From the NCBI RefSeq assembly GCF_043641665.1, contig NC_092191.1, positions 377,001 to 441,000 on the forward strand: a stretch of 64,000 nucleotides of DNA, read 5' to 3'. The DNA is from Enoplosus armatus. Lineage: Eukaryota > Chordata > Actinopteri > Centrarchiformes > Enoplosidae. Of the stretch, positions 56,801 through 63,586 are shown one piece after another. Position 1 is the first letter of the stretch. Each line of letters starts with the position of its first letter. The notes under the pieces were generated by a model that saw only the letters and a program-made list of their open reading frames with translations, was not told the origin of the DNA and searched no databases. Made by a program: the position numbers and the translations under genes.

Positions 56801-58346
56801 TAAGTGTGAACAGGAACCGGATCACAACTAAAAGACAACAATCTCAACCTCTGTGCAGATTTTGTGCATTACTGTTGTTGCCAGGACGACACTGATCAAA
56901 GGTTACCAGCAGAGACAACAGGCTACTGGCCCTTTGGACCTGAGGGTCTAGTTTGGACCAGTTCAGTTCTGACTGTACTGGGTCAGTTTCGGACCTCTGT
57001 GTCCACATCGTGTCCGCTGACCAAAGACACAAAGGTGGACTGTGATTAACTCCTCCTCCATGTCCTAAAGTGTGTTTGTAGTCAGTTTGACTCGTGGTTA
57101 GTTTAGTTTCACCTGTTAAAGGAACAGTTCAACATTTTGGGTCTGGAGGTCCCGAGATGATCCCGTGTTACACTACCAGGGCTGACCGGGCATAGCCAGA
57201 TCACTTGGAGAGTTAGAAGTCCACTCTCATGTCCGAACGCTAAAGCTACATCCTGCAGCTGGTTAGCTTAGCTTAGCATAAAGACTGGAAACCAGCAGCT
57301 CTACAGCTCATTGATCAACATGTTGCGTCAGGTTCATTTCAAGAGTAAAAATGACACATCGTTGTTTTATGGGGACTATTTCTTGTGCGGACAAAGTCAC
57401 TTCCTGAAGTCATCGCATATCGATGTCATCATATTTCCCCAAATGTTGAACTGTTAGTGCTGACGGAGCATGAAGCATCAGTACTGTTGCTGTGGTTACC
57501 TGCCTTTTAGCTCTGATTTAAAACAGAATTAAACTGTTGATCAGAACTTTGTCTGAAGTGCCCACATGATTTTAACACACACCTGCCAGCCAATCAGAGA
57601 GCAGTATTTTCCCTGCTAGTGTTACAAGTTTCTTATAAATAAAGTTTGAGGTTACCTGCATCATGTGAGGCGAGTGCTCGCAGCATCTTTCCGGCGCTGC
57701 GTCTGGTCTGCGTCTCCTTGTTGCACAGCAGCTCCATCAGCAGGTTGAGGGCGCCCGTCTCCTTGAAGACGCCGACCAGCGAGCCGATTCCGGCATAGGC
57801 GCTCAGCACATGGATGGTGTGCGTGATGCTGATGGAGAAGTCGCTCTTCTTGGTCATCTGCTTCCTGGCTCGACGCACCAGGTTCTTCACGTCCTCCTTC
57901 ATGTCAGACAGCTCCACCTCGTCAAAGGTGACGTCAGATGGGAACTCGCCGCCGCTCCTCAGACCTCCGTCCGATGACTCGCCGCCCTGCTGCTTCTCCT
58001 GCTGCAGGGGGCGCTGTGAGTCCGTTTTCCTCTTCCCCAGCAGGGTGGGGCAGTTGGCGTACACGTCCTCTGTTGACATCCACATCAGCATGTTCTCCGT
58101 TTTGCTCTCTCCTGACGTGGAGCCGCTGGACCCGCCAACCCCAGAGCTGCCACCCCCCGTCCCGCCCGCCTCGCTGGCTCCGCCCCCAGAGCTGGAGCCG
58201 TCGTCGAAGGTGACGAGGCACCAGCGAATCAGGTACTCCGTCTGGCCGTCGTAGTTGCGGCGCTGGCGGATCAGCTCCTCTGGATATGCCTGCAGCCTCG
58301 GGCCCAGCTGGACCAGCAGGTTCCCATTGCGGCGTTCACCCACCAT
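23670..58346 (-). CDS. cul9: Cullin-9 (PARC), RBR-type E3 ubiquitin ligase scaffold, complete
   Basis: 44 coding exons with AG/GT borders and fully consistent phases total 7,833 nt, about 2,610 residues against about 2,500 in human CUL9. The N-terminus ([20 protein letters not shown]), [20 protein letters not shown], the DOC domain, the IVHIMKQEK neddylation-type site and the RING-IBR-RING are all unmistakable. CUL9 is a cytoplasmic ligase that binds p53 and combines a cullin with an ariadne-type RBR. Exon 1 (about 60457-60620) is non-coding. Introns carry two L2 fragments, an intact Tc1 and many minisatellites, yet no coding exon is disrupted. Exon coordinates are given in the block entries. 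Confidence 0.96.
24240..25990 (-). mobile_element. L2-like LINE, RT region deleted, degenerate
   Basis: Reading the minus strand: an APE-type endonuclease start (25849-25340; [33 protein letters not shown]), a frameshifted stretch around 25210-25340, then a linker ORF (25206-24463) that jumps from [19 protein letters not shown] to the C-terminal [13 protein letters not shown]...[14 protein letters not shown]. The whole reverse-transcriptase core (YRPVALTS to FADD) is absent. The 3' end at about 24240 has ATTTCCCCGCTGTGGGATTA, then AATAAAAGTCTAAGTCT, an L2-type tail. It is dead, and sits in the cul9 intron before exon 44. Confidence 0.85.
26005..27541 (+). mobile_element. L2-like LINE, 5'-truncated, reverse-transcriptase part
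   Basis: Begins abruptly inside the RT domain and runs through the 3' end, with CAATTTCCCCCCGGGGATCA then AATAAAGTATTTCTGATTCTG (short TTCTGA repeats, the hallmark of the L2 3' tail). It lies in the opposite orientation to, and directly against, the minus-strand L2 fragment. The two carry different tails and different coding parts, so they are separate insertions. Confidence 0.88.
26024..27295 (+). pseudogene. L2-like reverse transcriptase, 5'-truncated
   Basis: 423 open codons. RT motifs: [30 protein letters not shown] (motif A), [20 protein letters not shown] (motif B) and FSDDSAIVG at the FADD-type motif C, where Ser replaces Ala. The C-terminus has the usual [20 protein letters not shown]. 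The endonuclease and the RT start are missing, so it cannot retrotranspose alone, though the preserved part is uninterrupted, suggesting a fairly young insertion. Confidence 0.88.
28265..28335 (+). repeat. (GAT)n microsatellite at a cul9 donor
   Basis: GATGATGGT/GATGAT repeats end five bases from the exon 41 donor (28339). Confidence 0.9.
28490..29000 (+). repeat. 14-15-bp minisatellite in a cul9 intron
   Basis: About 35 variants of CTGGTCCTGTTCTA, with GAGCTGTTCTACTGGTCCT forms, fill nearly the whole intron between exons 40 (29018) and 41 (28450). It ends within 30 bases of the exon 40 donor. Confidence 0.9.
29093..30613. other. cul9 introns around exons 38-39: microsatellites only
   Basis: Apart from exons 38 and 39 there is a (TAA)n run at 29289-29317, a (CTC)n run at 29670-29705 next to the exon 38 donor side, and a (TG)n run at 30573-30600. 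No other gene-like signal. Confidence 0.6.
29549..31364 (-). CDS. cul9: cul9 exons 35-39: RING1-IBR-RING2 (RBR) catalytic module
   Basis: Exon 35 (31116-31364) begins RING1 (CPVC, then LSCMHYCCR). Exon 36 (30875-31015) continues with SCWQEYL and CNCPITDC. Exon 37 (30614-30778) holds the IBR ([31 protein letters not shown]). Exon 38 (29737-29900) and exon 39 (29549-29642) hold RING2: [36 protein letters not shown]. By homology to HHARI, the Cys of EGCLHM forms the ubiquitin thioester. It and the zinc ligands I can align are present, so the ligase looks catalytically competent. The donor of exon 39 is the less usual ATG|GTTGGT. Confidence 0.95.
31530..31900 (+). repeat. Dispersed fish repeat, copy 2
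   Basis: Matches the reverse complement of the copy at 10490-11110 over about 110 bases (AAACCTGCCTTCTTTCTG..GGCCAGCAGGGGG..GCAAAAAGAAGTC..GACCTGACTTCTCACCTGA), then TTCAAGTCTTCTTCAATACA and TTGACAGGTCGCTACCACGG. Lies in the intron between cul9 exons 34 and 35. Confidence 0.65.
32028..35777 (-). CDS. cul9: cul9 exons 33-34: region between cullin and RBR
   Basis: Exon 33 (35524-35777) encodes [17 protein letters not shown], then [20 protein letters not shown] and [18 protein letters not shown]. Exon 34 (32028-32145) encodes [20 protein letters not shown] and [11 protein letters not shown]. Both resemble the human segment leading to RING1. The 3.4-kb intron between them holds the 1.8-kb minisatellite. 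Confidence 0.9.
32390..34220 (+). repeat. 1.8-kb minisatellite, 21-bp unit, with higher-order structure
   Basis: About 85 copies of a 21-bp unit like GTTTTGCATCTCTTTGTGGC(T). Because 21 is a multiple of three and the units lack stops in several frames, it keeps ORFs of 550 and 548 codons open on the plus strand and up to 224 on the minus strand; these are artefacts. Runs of variant units recur in the same order: the block holding TCTCAGCGG, GGGGCTGTTATGTATCTC and GTGGTCGTTTTGCGTGTC appears near 32710-32850, 33365-33500 and 33725-33840, showing segmental duplication. It lies in the intron between cul9 exons 33 and 34. Confidence 0.95.
34221..35523. other. Remainder of cul9 intron 33
   Basis: AT-rich, no ORF, no recognisable repeat end. 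Nothing else seen. Confidence 0.6.
36025..44602 (-). CDS. cul9: cul9 exons 21-32: cullin homology region and neddylation site
   Basis: Exons 44427-44602, 43926-44059, 43633-43818, 42126-42155, 40958-41094, 40546-40728, 40174-40331, 39842-40040, 38840-39011, 38574-38719, 36319-36445 and 36025-36230. They encode the atypical cullin domain ([86 protein letters not shown]). Exon 32 ends with [20 protein letters not shown], in which the Lys of IMK is the cullin-type NEDD8 acceptor. A 30-nt microexon (42126-42155) lies in a Lys/Ser-rich linker. An intact Tc1 sits between exons 30 and 31. Confidence 0.92.
36700..36910. repeat. (TA)n/(CATA)n tract flanking the Tc1 insertion
   Basis: About 200 bases of TATA, CATA and CACA repeats. 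A matching TATGTATATGTACATATACATATG tract resumes right of the element (38514-38540), so the Tc1 inserted into this TA-rich repeat. Confidence 0.9.
36911..38513 (-). mobile_element. Full-length Tc1-like transposon with intact transposase
   Basis: 1,603 bp flanked by TA (36909-36910 and 38514-38515). Terminal inverted repeats of 80 bp (36911-36990 and 38434-38513) start CAGTCATGGAAAAAATT and differ by only about two bases, both near the end. Between them is one open transposase ORF. Near-identical repeats and an intact ORF argue for recent insertion. Target: a TA-rich repeat in the cul9 intron between exons 30 and 31. Confidence 0.96.
37207..38235 (-). CDS. Tc1-family DD34E transposase, intact
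   Basis: 342 codons, the usual full length for Tc1 transposases. Residues about 5-55 form the first helix-turn-helix ([15 protein letters not shown]), followed by the GRGRKR AT-hook-like motif (57-62) and a second HTH (about 65-118). The catalytic triad is Asp154 (FSDESNFE), Asp246 ([11 protein letters not shown]) and Glu281 (LNPMENLWK), with 34 residues between the last two. The [12 protein letters not shown] box is intact and the C-terminus is [11 protein letters not shown]. Cut-and-paste transposition at TA is the family reaction. No stop, frameshift or missing key residue is visible. Confidence 0.95.
   Translation of the reverse strand: MPKTKELCEATKAAILALLEIGMSERQVAKKLKISKTAVHYTKKKQAEHGTTKLLAGRGRKRLSTRRDDRALIRSCVRNRRQTSRDLKNEWALSRNVTCSARTVRNRLLEAGLKSHRARKKPFINERQRKAWLLFARDHKDWTVDDWAMVLFSDESNFELMPTPANLLVRRKPGEAYKPDCLAPTVKHGGGSVMIWGCFSMGGTGQMQLCEGRMNQVMYRATLENSLLPSAGKLFPASNDWIFQQDNAPCHTARSVKAWMENQNIRTMPWPAQSPDLNPMENLWKIIKLKMENHKPKNKANLFEFVQQEWAAVTAEQCQKLVESMPRRMAAVIKNNGYAIKY
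38538..38570 (+). repeat. (TG)n microsatellite at the exon 30 donor
   Basis: About 15 TG repeats lie directly against the cul9 exon 30 donor (38573). A (CA)n run of similar length at 38721-38756 lies against the acceptor of the same exon. Confidence 0.95.
39098..39298 (+). repeat. 31-bp tandem repeat
   Basis: Six to seven copies of a unit beginning GGCTCCTGGTTTATCTGTCC, starting at 39109, 39140 and so on, in the cul9 intron between exons 28 and 29. Confidence 0.88.
41095..43632. other. cul9 introns around microexon 42126-42155
   Basis: Apart from the microexon, only a (TTA)n tract (41608-41636) and an exon-like decoy at 41212-41236 (see findings) stand out. 42600-42950 has paired sequences (CCGGGTTCAGACTACACTGTG at 42598 and its near-inverse TGTGTAGTCTGAACCCGGCA at 42846) that look like the ends of a short inverted-repeat element of about 270 bp. 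Confidence 0.5.
42598..42866. mobile_element. Possible MITE defined by inverted ends
   Basis: Left end GCCGGGTTCAGACTACAC and right end GTGTAGTCTGAACCCGGC are perfect reverse complements over 18 bases and enclose about 235 bp without coding capacity. Target duplication is unclear and the superfamily is not assigned. Confidence 0.6.
44110..44426 (-). repeat. 56-bp tandem repeat made from a cul9 exon-intron junction
   Basis: The end of exon 21 plus its donor (CTTCAACAA|GTAAATACT on the transcript strand) is copied five more times into the intron, as TCAACAAGTAAATACT at steps of 56, 56, 56, 56 and 47 bases. Between copies is AGCTCATCAACAAG...GCTGCTAATATTACTGCAGT. Confidence 0.88.
44689..46247 (-). 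CDS. cul9: cul9 exons 17-20: DOC (APC10-like) domain
   Basis: Exon 17 (46157-46247), exon 18 (45822-45993), exon 19 (45398-45503) and exon 20 (44689-44784). The DOC jelly-roll is visible as [77 protein letters not shown], and ends with VKRCQQ. DOC domains in APC10 and cullin-7/9 mediate substrate or partner binding (family knowledge). Exon 20's acceptor is preceded by a (TG)n tract on the transcript strand. Confidence 0.94.
44948..44988 (+). repeat. (TAA)n microsatellite
   Basis: About 13 TAA repeats in the cul9 intron between exons 19 and 20. Nothing else is seen in 44785-45397. Confidence 0.9.
46646..50213 (-). CDS. cul9: cul9 exons 9-16: helical (ARM-like) region
   Basis: Exons 50015-50213, 49636-49837, 48580-48770, 48300-48496, 47871-48019, 47142-47230, 46948-47053 and 46646-46873. 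Together they encode a run of leucine-rich amphipathic helices (for example [94 protein letters not shown]) typical of the armadillo-like segment of CUL7/CUL9. All phases agree. No missing block is apparent relative to my memory of the human protein. Confidence 0.92.
47440..47603. mobile_element. Small MITE-like element with inverted ends
   Basis: Left end CCTGTGAGAACCACGTATCTCCA (shown as a 23-base landmark whose key words are CCTGTG and CGTATCTCC) pairs with GGAGATACATGGTTTTCACTGG at 47573. An internal half copy, CATCTGGAGATACGTTAG, lies at 47538. The ends are imperfect and no target duplication was verified. Confidence 0.55.
47628..47752 (-). repeat. Common fish repeat fragment (TACTTGAGTA family)
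   Basis: Contains AGTACTTGAGTAAATGTACT and TTTCCCTCTGAGATGT. Related fragments occur at 55975-56130 and 61490-61840 (CTACATCTCAGAGGGAAATA, TTGTACTTTTTTACTT). All three belong to one widespread teleost repeat recognisable by these words. No coding capacity. Confidence 0.65.
47815..47864 (+). repeat. (TG)n microsatellite at the exon 13 donor
   Basis: About 22 TG repeats abut the cul9 exon 13 donor (GTACGCACACGCACAC on the transcript). Confidence 0.95.
48771..49635. other. cul9 intron between exons 10 and 11
   Basis: No repeat or RNA signal recognised. AT-rich unique-looking sequence. Confidence 0.55.
50290..50690 (+). repeat. GC-rich minisatellite of splice-donor-like units
   Basis: Units of about 20-24 bp read CCCCCTCAGGACACCTGTCG with variants. 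On the transcript strand each contains ACAGGTGTCC or ACAGGTATCC. It begins within five bases of the cul9 exon 8 donor and spans most of the intron to exon 9. It keeps a plus-strand ORF of 342 codons open, which is an artefact. Confidence 0.9.
50693..51678 (-). CDS. cul9: cul9 exons 6-8: linker region
   Basis: Exon 6 (51488-51678) encodes a helical segment with [20 protein letters not shown]. Exon 7 (51024-51210) has [19 protein letters not shown]. Exon 8 (50693-50929) is a Gly/Ser-rich and acidic linker that ends in DKMK. Its donor is weak (AAAG|GTGCTG) and is followed at once by a minisatellite carrying several ACAG|GTATCC sites. One of these, about 66 bases on, is in the same phase, so the exon end is uncertain. 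Confidence 0.82.
51778..52944 (-). CDS. cul9: cul9 exons 4-5: CPH domain
   Basis: Exon 4 (52333-52944, 612 nt) starts with [19 protein letters not shown], passes a Ser/Ala-rich loop and ends within the CPH domain ([20 protein letters not shown], then [12 protein letters not shown]). Exon 5 (51778-51919) completes it with [20 protein letters not shown]. In CUL7, CUL9 and HERC2 this SH3-like domain contacts the p53 tetramerisation region (family knowledge). An Ala/Pro run ([15 protein letters not shown]) in exon 4 precedes the domain. Confidence 0.94.
52945..53703. other. cul9 intron 3, possible LINE/SINE 3' remnant
   Basis: Around 53035-53080 TAGCGCCTTTCACACCTACA and the AT-rich flank with (ATA)n resemble the 3' end of fish L2/SINE elements in reverse orientation. 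Too short to classify. Confidence 0.35.
53704..58346 (-). CDS. cul9: cul9 exons 2-3: N-terminal region
   Basis: Exon 2 (57656-58346, 691 nt) contains the start codon in a good context (GACCATGG). It encodes [24 protein letters not shown] (given here only as a positional landmark near residues 18-41), a Gly/Ser-rich insert of about 40 residues, [20 protein letters not shown], and the helical [19 protein letters not shown]. It leaves phase 1 at GCAG|GTAACC. Exon 3 (53704-53858) gives [20 protein letters not shown] and ends at LPQ in phase 0. Both match the human N-terminus closely apart from the insert. The intron between them (3.8 kb) is the longest on this side. Confidence 0.94.
53890..54350 (+). 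repeat. 18-22-bp minisatellite in cul9 intron 2
   Basis: About 20 units of AGGAGGACACAGCGTCAGGG with GACAGTGTCAGAG inserts. An approximately 110-bp block is itself duplicated (54065-54175 and 54170-54280 are nearly the same). Confidence 0.9.
54351..57120. other. Rest of cul9 intron 2
   Basis: Contains a (GTGA)n run at 54986-55020 and a TACTTGAGTA-family fragment at 55975-56130. No exon-like ORF with splice sites was found on either strand. Confidence 0.5.
57121..57455. mobile_element. MITE with inverted ends in cul9 intron 2
   Basis: Left end AACAGTTCAACATTTTGGG (57123-57141) pairs with CCCAAATGTTGAACTGTT (57436-57453). Inside is GTTAGCTTAGCTTAGCATAA then AGACTGGAAACCAGC, wording of a very common teleost repeat. 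TTAA sits at the left border. No ORF. Confidence 0.75.
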
Positions 58347-58352
58347 GGTCGC

Positions 58353-60456
58353 TAAGGAGACATCAGAGGAGCAGCAGTTGATTGGACGTTCAGAAAGCTG
58401 ATGATTACATGTTCAAATAGTAGTAGTATATAGTAAACAGGGCATCTGCAGTTTATTCAAGTCAGTCCACAGAACTTTAAACTAGAGGATAATCCCATCC
58501 TTCATGAAGGTCATTGTTAGTTACACCGTTATTTACTTATTTGTTGTGATTCTTCAGGAGACTCTGCGTCCTGGTTTGACCCCTCCTACACTGTCAACTA
58601 TCAAAGAAAGGCAATAATTAAATAAACCTTAAATGAGGCACCACTATTGAACTTCCCTTCAGAGTCTCGGACACCCTAGCAACCACCTAACAACCACTTA
58701 TTGACGCCATGACAACCATTTTAACATTTCAACTCCTTTCAGCTCTTCAGCTGTTTTCAGTTCCTACATATTATCTGCCACTTGATTTTCTTTCATTGCT
58801 TTTGTTTCAATTACCAGTTCAACTACTTTCAGTGCTTCGACTTCAGGTGTGGCTCCCACCAAAATACATTTCATAAGATCAAAACAAATCTGAATGTTGC
58901 TGCATTTGGTCAGTTTCAAATATTTCCACTCTAAATGTTCAAAGGACCATGTTGTTCAGAGTAAGTCAACATTTATTCTGATTTTTTCTGTAAATCATAA
59001 ACTTTCCTCTGATGACTGCTGATGGTTTGAAACTCAACCACAAATCATCATCATCATCATCATCATCAGCGTGCTGGAAGGAAAATCTGAGATTTGGGAA
59101 CGTGTATATATATGATAGTTGAACAAAACTGAAAGGATTGAGTTACAGAATGCTTCTGAACAGCAGTGTTTAGCCGGATACAGAAGCCCTCTGGTTCCCA
59201 CTGTGAATATGACAACGGTCACTGTGTGAAATTAGGTTTTCATTTTCGGTTTGCAGACTCACGCTTCCTCTTTCTTGACTTGCCACGGCATCTTTTTTCT
59301 CTGAAAGCTAGATGTCACACGTGCTGCTGGGCGTGTTGTCTAACGTCAGTTAGCTTCACCAGGGGTCAGTCTAATAACTGATGAAACTCTGACTGACCAC
59401 TGTGGCTGTGCTGCTAACAGGTTAGCCGAAACCACACGCAATAGTAATGACACTAACATATTTTTATTTATTAAACACTAAATTAGCTATTGCTGACATT
59501 ACGTAGCCATCAGTGCTGTAGTCAGCATACAAGCGGTTATGAAGTTAATTCATTTCAGTAAATAGCCCAGCCCTTGATGTAACGTTACGTTATCTGAACG
59601 CAACAGACTGCCAAGCTAGCCACAGTTGCTAACGTTAGCAGTCGTTTCTATTCTGTGTTTTAAGTTCACGTCATCAGATTTAATAACTTTAACAGAACAA
59701 ATGTATCTTCGTCTCGTTTGCTAGCTAGTTAACTAGTCAACTAGTTCACATAATCGACCTGTCAACGGTTTAAGTCCCTATCGATAGCTAGCCTAATGCA
59801 CGCCGTCCTGGCACCTTACAGAGAACGTCACACCAAATTCCATTTCAAAATCTCCTGATTTAAGGTAACGTTGATTATGGGCCAAAATAAATGAAAGATT
59901 GAACATTATTTAAGACAATTATGTGATTCCACAGAATCTTATGAGAAATTCGGCATCTACATACTTAACTAACTACCCTTATCTAGATAAAACGTCAACT
60001 TCTATACTTAGGAATCCACTTATCTGTCACCTGCGTTCTTACGCTGACAATATTTGGTAGGGCAATATAGTTGGAAAAACATCTTTAAAAGTTAATTCTC
60101 TAATGGGTTACGTGCTGTTGGATCGGCTATATGTACGCCAAACTGAAGTGTGTCTCCAGTGTACTCATGAAAGAGCTGAAATACAATGTTATGATTGAAC
60201 TACATATTGTTGTTTATAAGTAGAACTGCGCTTAATTGGCGGGTTGGACTTCAATTTGGGGTCTCGTTCTCTACATACAGCATACGGCACATCTTGGGCT
60301 TAACTGTGCTTACAGCAACTCTGGATGACAGCGCCGAGGAGCCGCGGCGGGCCTGCCTAGATATCCTCTCGCCTCTCGGGTCAGGCAGAAAAGCAGCGCC
60401 ACTGAAACACTCTCCGGCCTGAGGAAACCGCTCCACGTCAGGTGAGTTCGACTTAC
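58353..60456. other. cul9 intron 1
   Basis: 2.1 kb with a (CAT)n run at 59043-59067 and several GCTAGCTA/TTAGCTAACG words around 59330-59780. No coding signal. Confidence 0.5.
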
Positions 60457-60620
60457 CTGCCGTGTCACAGACTTTAGCCTTCGTTTCTGTCTTCCCCGTC
60501 AAGCGCTGTTTTCTCTTCCGCCCTAACGTGTCGTTTCCCAGCCTGGTAATGTTTGTTTTGTCGTTATCCACCGGAGGTCCGTGCTGTTGGATGCGCATTT
60601 GCGCACTGTGACAGCAGCAG
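60457..60620 (-). promoter_or_regulatory. cul9: Probable non-coding exon 1 and promoter of cul9
   Basis: A strong donor CGGCAG|GTAAGT on the minus strand at 60457/60456 pairs with the acceptor CTCCTTAG|CGACCATGG at 58352, five bases before the cul9 ATG. The surrounding 60.3-60.6 kb is CpG-richer than its flanks (GCCGCGGCGGGCC). An ORF through this exon has an in-frame ATG (60598), but splicing would not continue it in the cul9 frame, so it is treated as leader. The exact start site is unknown. Confidence 0.5.
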
Positions 60621-62487
60621 CATCAGGGCTGGATTCTTCTTCTACGTCTATTTCTTACTTTTCTTCTTCTTTGTGTTTATTGGCGTATTGCAAACCATCG
60701 TGAGATGAGCACGACGCCACCTGCTGTATGTGAGTGTAGAGTCACTGACTGTTAAAAGAAGTCATCTAAACGTGAGAAACAAATAGAAGAAACAAGCAGC
60801 TTGATTCTGGTCATAAACTCTAAAACAACTTACGATCCTTAAGTCCTTAAAGAAGATTCTTTTAGACCTCATGTGTATAATATAGTTTGTATAATATAAT
60901 AATATAGTGTCTGTTTGCCCTTCAATGTTTTTATAGTCGTCGTCTGCAGCCTTCAGCCTGTCTCATAGGCCTCCTGTTTAACACCAGTTCCCAGTTTGGT
61001 GTTTATCCTCTGTGTTGCTGTATATATTTATTTATACATGTTCTGGGTTCACAAATACAGTTTAGAAAAACAAGAAAAAGCAGCAAACAAACAAACTTTC
61101 TTCAACGATATTTGGGGCCAATGAGTAATGACAGAGGATCACTTCATCAGTCTTCATAATCATAGCTTTAAAAATGAATTATTACGTCATTATTACATAG
61201 TACAATAGTTACATGTATTTTTACTTTGATGCCACCTGGTGGTAAAATCAACAGACTGACAACACTCATCTGCATTGGAACGCAGACACAACATTTGTTA
61301 ACAGTCATTTTTAGATCTATCTCTTACTTGAAGTTTGTGGCACATTTTCACATTTTTGCCTTCTTACTGGAGAAGCTGACGTATCATTTCAACCAAAGGT
61401 CAGACGGCTTTTAGAGCGTTTTAGGAATACATTCGTTTAGACTCTGAATGACTTTTCTTTCTTCTGTCTTTGGTTGCCTCGTTTGGTTAACTAGTACTTG
61501 AGTATCTCCATTTTATGCTGCTGTATACTTCTCCACTACATCTCAGAAGCAAATATTGTACTTTTTTACTTTTACACTTAATTTATTTAACAGCTATAAT
61601 TAGTTGTTACTTAACACATATAGACTTTTGCTTATTAAACAGATGATACTCAACACATTGTTAAATATTAAACTAGTGTCTTGTGTGTTATCAGTTCCAC
61701 CAAAGAGACATTTTCCTCTAAACTTCCGTATTCCGTAAGCAGTATTAACAATATCAGGTACTTTTACTTTTGATACTTTGACGTGAGCACAAATTACTTT
61801 TTACTGTGGTCTGGGTACTTTTACTTCAGTACAGATTTTCACCCCAAATTATCACACAGATGAAATTTAAAAACAAAATGTTATAATCACATAGTAAGTT
61901 GAAGTATTCAGTTATCAGTCATTATGACACATAATAAGACAATATTTCCATTAAGTTGTTACTTGAATGATACTTAATAAAATGTCAGTGCATCTGTTAA
62001 AGTGATTAACAGGAAGAAACACTAAGTGCTGAGTGGCTCTGGTCTGTTTCACGAAGTGAACCTGAAGTGTTGATGTTTGTAGAGCTGCAGTAATCTGTCC
62101 TGAACAGCAGAGGGTGCTGACGTTTCATCTCCCATCCAGAGTCCAGGAGCTGAAGGCCTCTTCTTCAAATCAGACGTCTTCATTCAGAGACACCAAACAC
62201 TCTTCAACACTAAGAAGAGATTATTTCAACCTCTTATGAATCATTTTAGATATTAAACCCCAAAAGGCCTATATATGTTGGTGTTAGCATGTTAGCATCT
62301 ATCAGATTAGCAACATTTTTTTCCACACTGAGCTGATAAAATGCAGCAGAAGGAAAAAACTCAGAGATAAACTTTAAAACACACGTTGTGGAAAGTCTGA
62401 TGGGTACCAGGAAGAAATCAAGATTATGTGAATATTATTACTTTGATCAAGCTGATGTTACATTGTTGGAGACAATCATACCACTAT

Positions 62488-62522
<35 letters not shown>

Positions 62523-62640
62523 ATATACTTATATTTCCTTTTCTTTTCATGAATCCATCATGAAACTGTTTGATCCGACTTGAGGAGGAGCACTGAGGGG
62601 CTTTAGGACCATGAGGAGGAAACCTCTGCTGCTATTTACC
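60621..62640. other. Intergenic, repeats only
   Basis: AT-rich. TACTTGAGTA-family repeat at 61490-61840 and (ACT)n at 62485-62521. No ORF with recognisable product. Confidence 0.5.
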
Positions 62641-63092
62641 ATGTACACACACATACACACACACACACACACTCCTCTGTATTCAGCGCACATGCCTCCT
62701 CCTCCCTGTATAAGCCCCCAGCCAGTAAACTGAGGTAAACTGTCTCTCTGTCTCCCTTTCTCTGTCTCTCTCTCTGTCTTTCTCTCTGTCTGTCTCTCTC
62801 TCTGTCTCTCTCTCTCTCCTCCTCCTCCTCCTCCACCTCCTCCTCCTCTTCTTCATCTCTTTTCTGCAGGAGAATCATCCTCCGACCAGACGGACACCTG
62901 CCTGCCCGCCTGTCTCTCATCTCTCCCGGCTACTTCTTTCTTGGAGCACCGGACCATCACACCGGGACTCTCTCGGCTACTGTACGCGGCTCAGAGCGCA
63001 CGGAGGGCGGCTGGAGGAGCGAGGAAGGGTCGGTGTGAAGCCTGGACGTACTGATTGGATGGATGGATGGAGGGTCTCACCTTGGGAGGTGA
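62641..63092 (+). promoter_or_regulatory. Possible promoter and first exon of a plus-strand gene
   Basis: A TGTATAAGCC TATA-like word at 62707, a CT-rich tract (62740-62870), then a GC-rich stretch with CGGACC, CGCGGCTCAGAGCGCACGGA and a donor TTGGGAG|GTGAGTATG at 63090. ATG GAT GGA codons just before the donor could be a start (two ATGs in different frames). No downstream exon is visible, so the gene is not identified. Confidence 0.3.
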
Positions 63093-63243
63093 GTATGTGC
63101 GCCCGTGCGTGTTTGATGTGTCCTCTCGTGATCACACGACATGTTTAGCATCAGCGGGATGACGTCAGAGCCGGTGACACTGTCGGCATTCAGGTTCAGC
63201 GAAGGCTTGATGAGATTTTACCACATATATGTTTATATATACG

Positions 63244-63277
63244 GGCTGTAAATATCGGGGGGGGGGGGGGGGGGCGT
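63244..63277 (+). repeat. Poly-G tract
   Basis: A run of about 18 G (63258-63275), a potential G-quadruplex and a likely sequencing-difficult spot. A similar run occurs at 23509-23526. Confidence 0.85.
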
Positions 63278-63414
63278 ATGATGTGAAACATCAGACAGCA
63301 CAACCCACTTGATTATTATATTATTACATCACCTGATTGATCAGTTGCAGCACTTGGCTGATGATGATGTCACAGGTGAGTTGTTCAATATCTGCTGTAA
63401 TATTCTAATATTCA

Positions 63415-63586
63415 AGGTCTTTCTCCTTGCCACTGTCTCCAAAGTGTTTCTCATGGTGGGAACTGTTGGGTCTCTGTAATAACACTATAAAGAGTCGGTC
63501 TAGACCTGCTCTATTTGTAAAGTGTCATGAGATGACTTTTGTTGTGATTTGGCGCTATATAAACAAAATTGAATTGAATTGAAAAA
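63415..63586 (+). mobile_element. 3' end of a fish LINE/SINE with (GAATT)n tail
   Basis: Contains GGGAACTGTTGGGTCTCTGT, GAGTCGGTCTAGACCTGC, GTTGTGATTTGGCGCTATAT and ends AATTGAATTGAATTG, a 3' tail I recognise from a very common teleost retroelement. 5'-truncated and non-coding. Confidence 0.7.

Noticed and set aside
57814..58254. 146-codon plus-strand ORF
   Set aside because: Antisense of cul9 exon 2.
60251..60598. 115-codon minus-strand ORF at the cul9 leader
   Set aside because: Interrupted by the strong donor at 60457 and not in frame with the cul9 start; treated as leader sequence.
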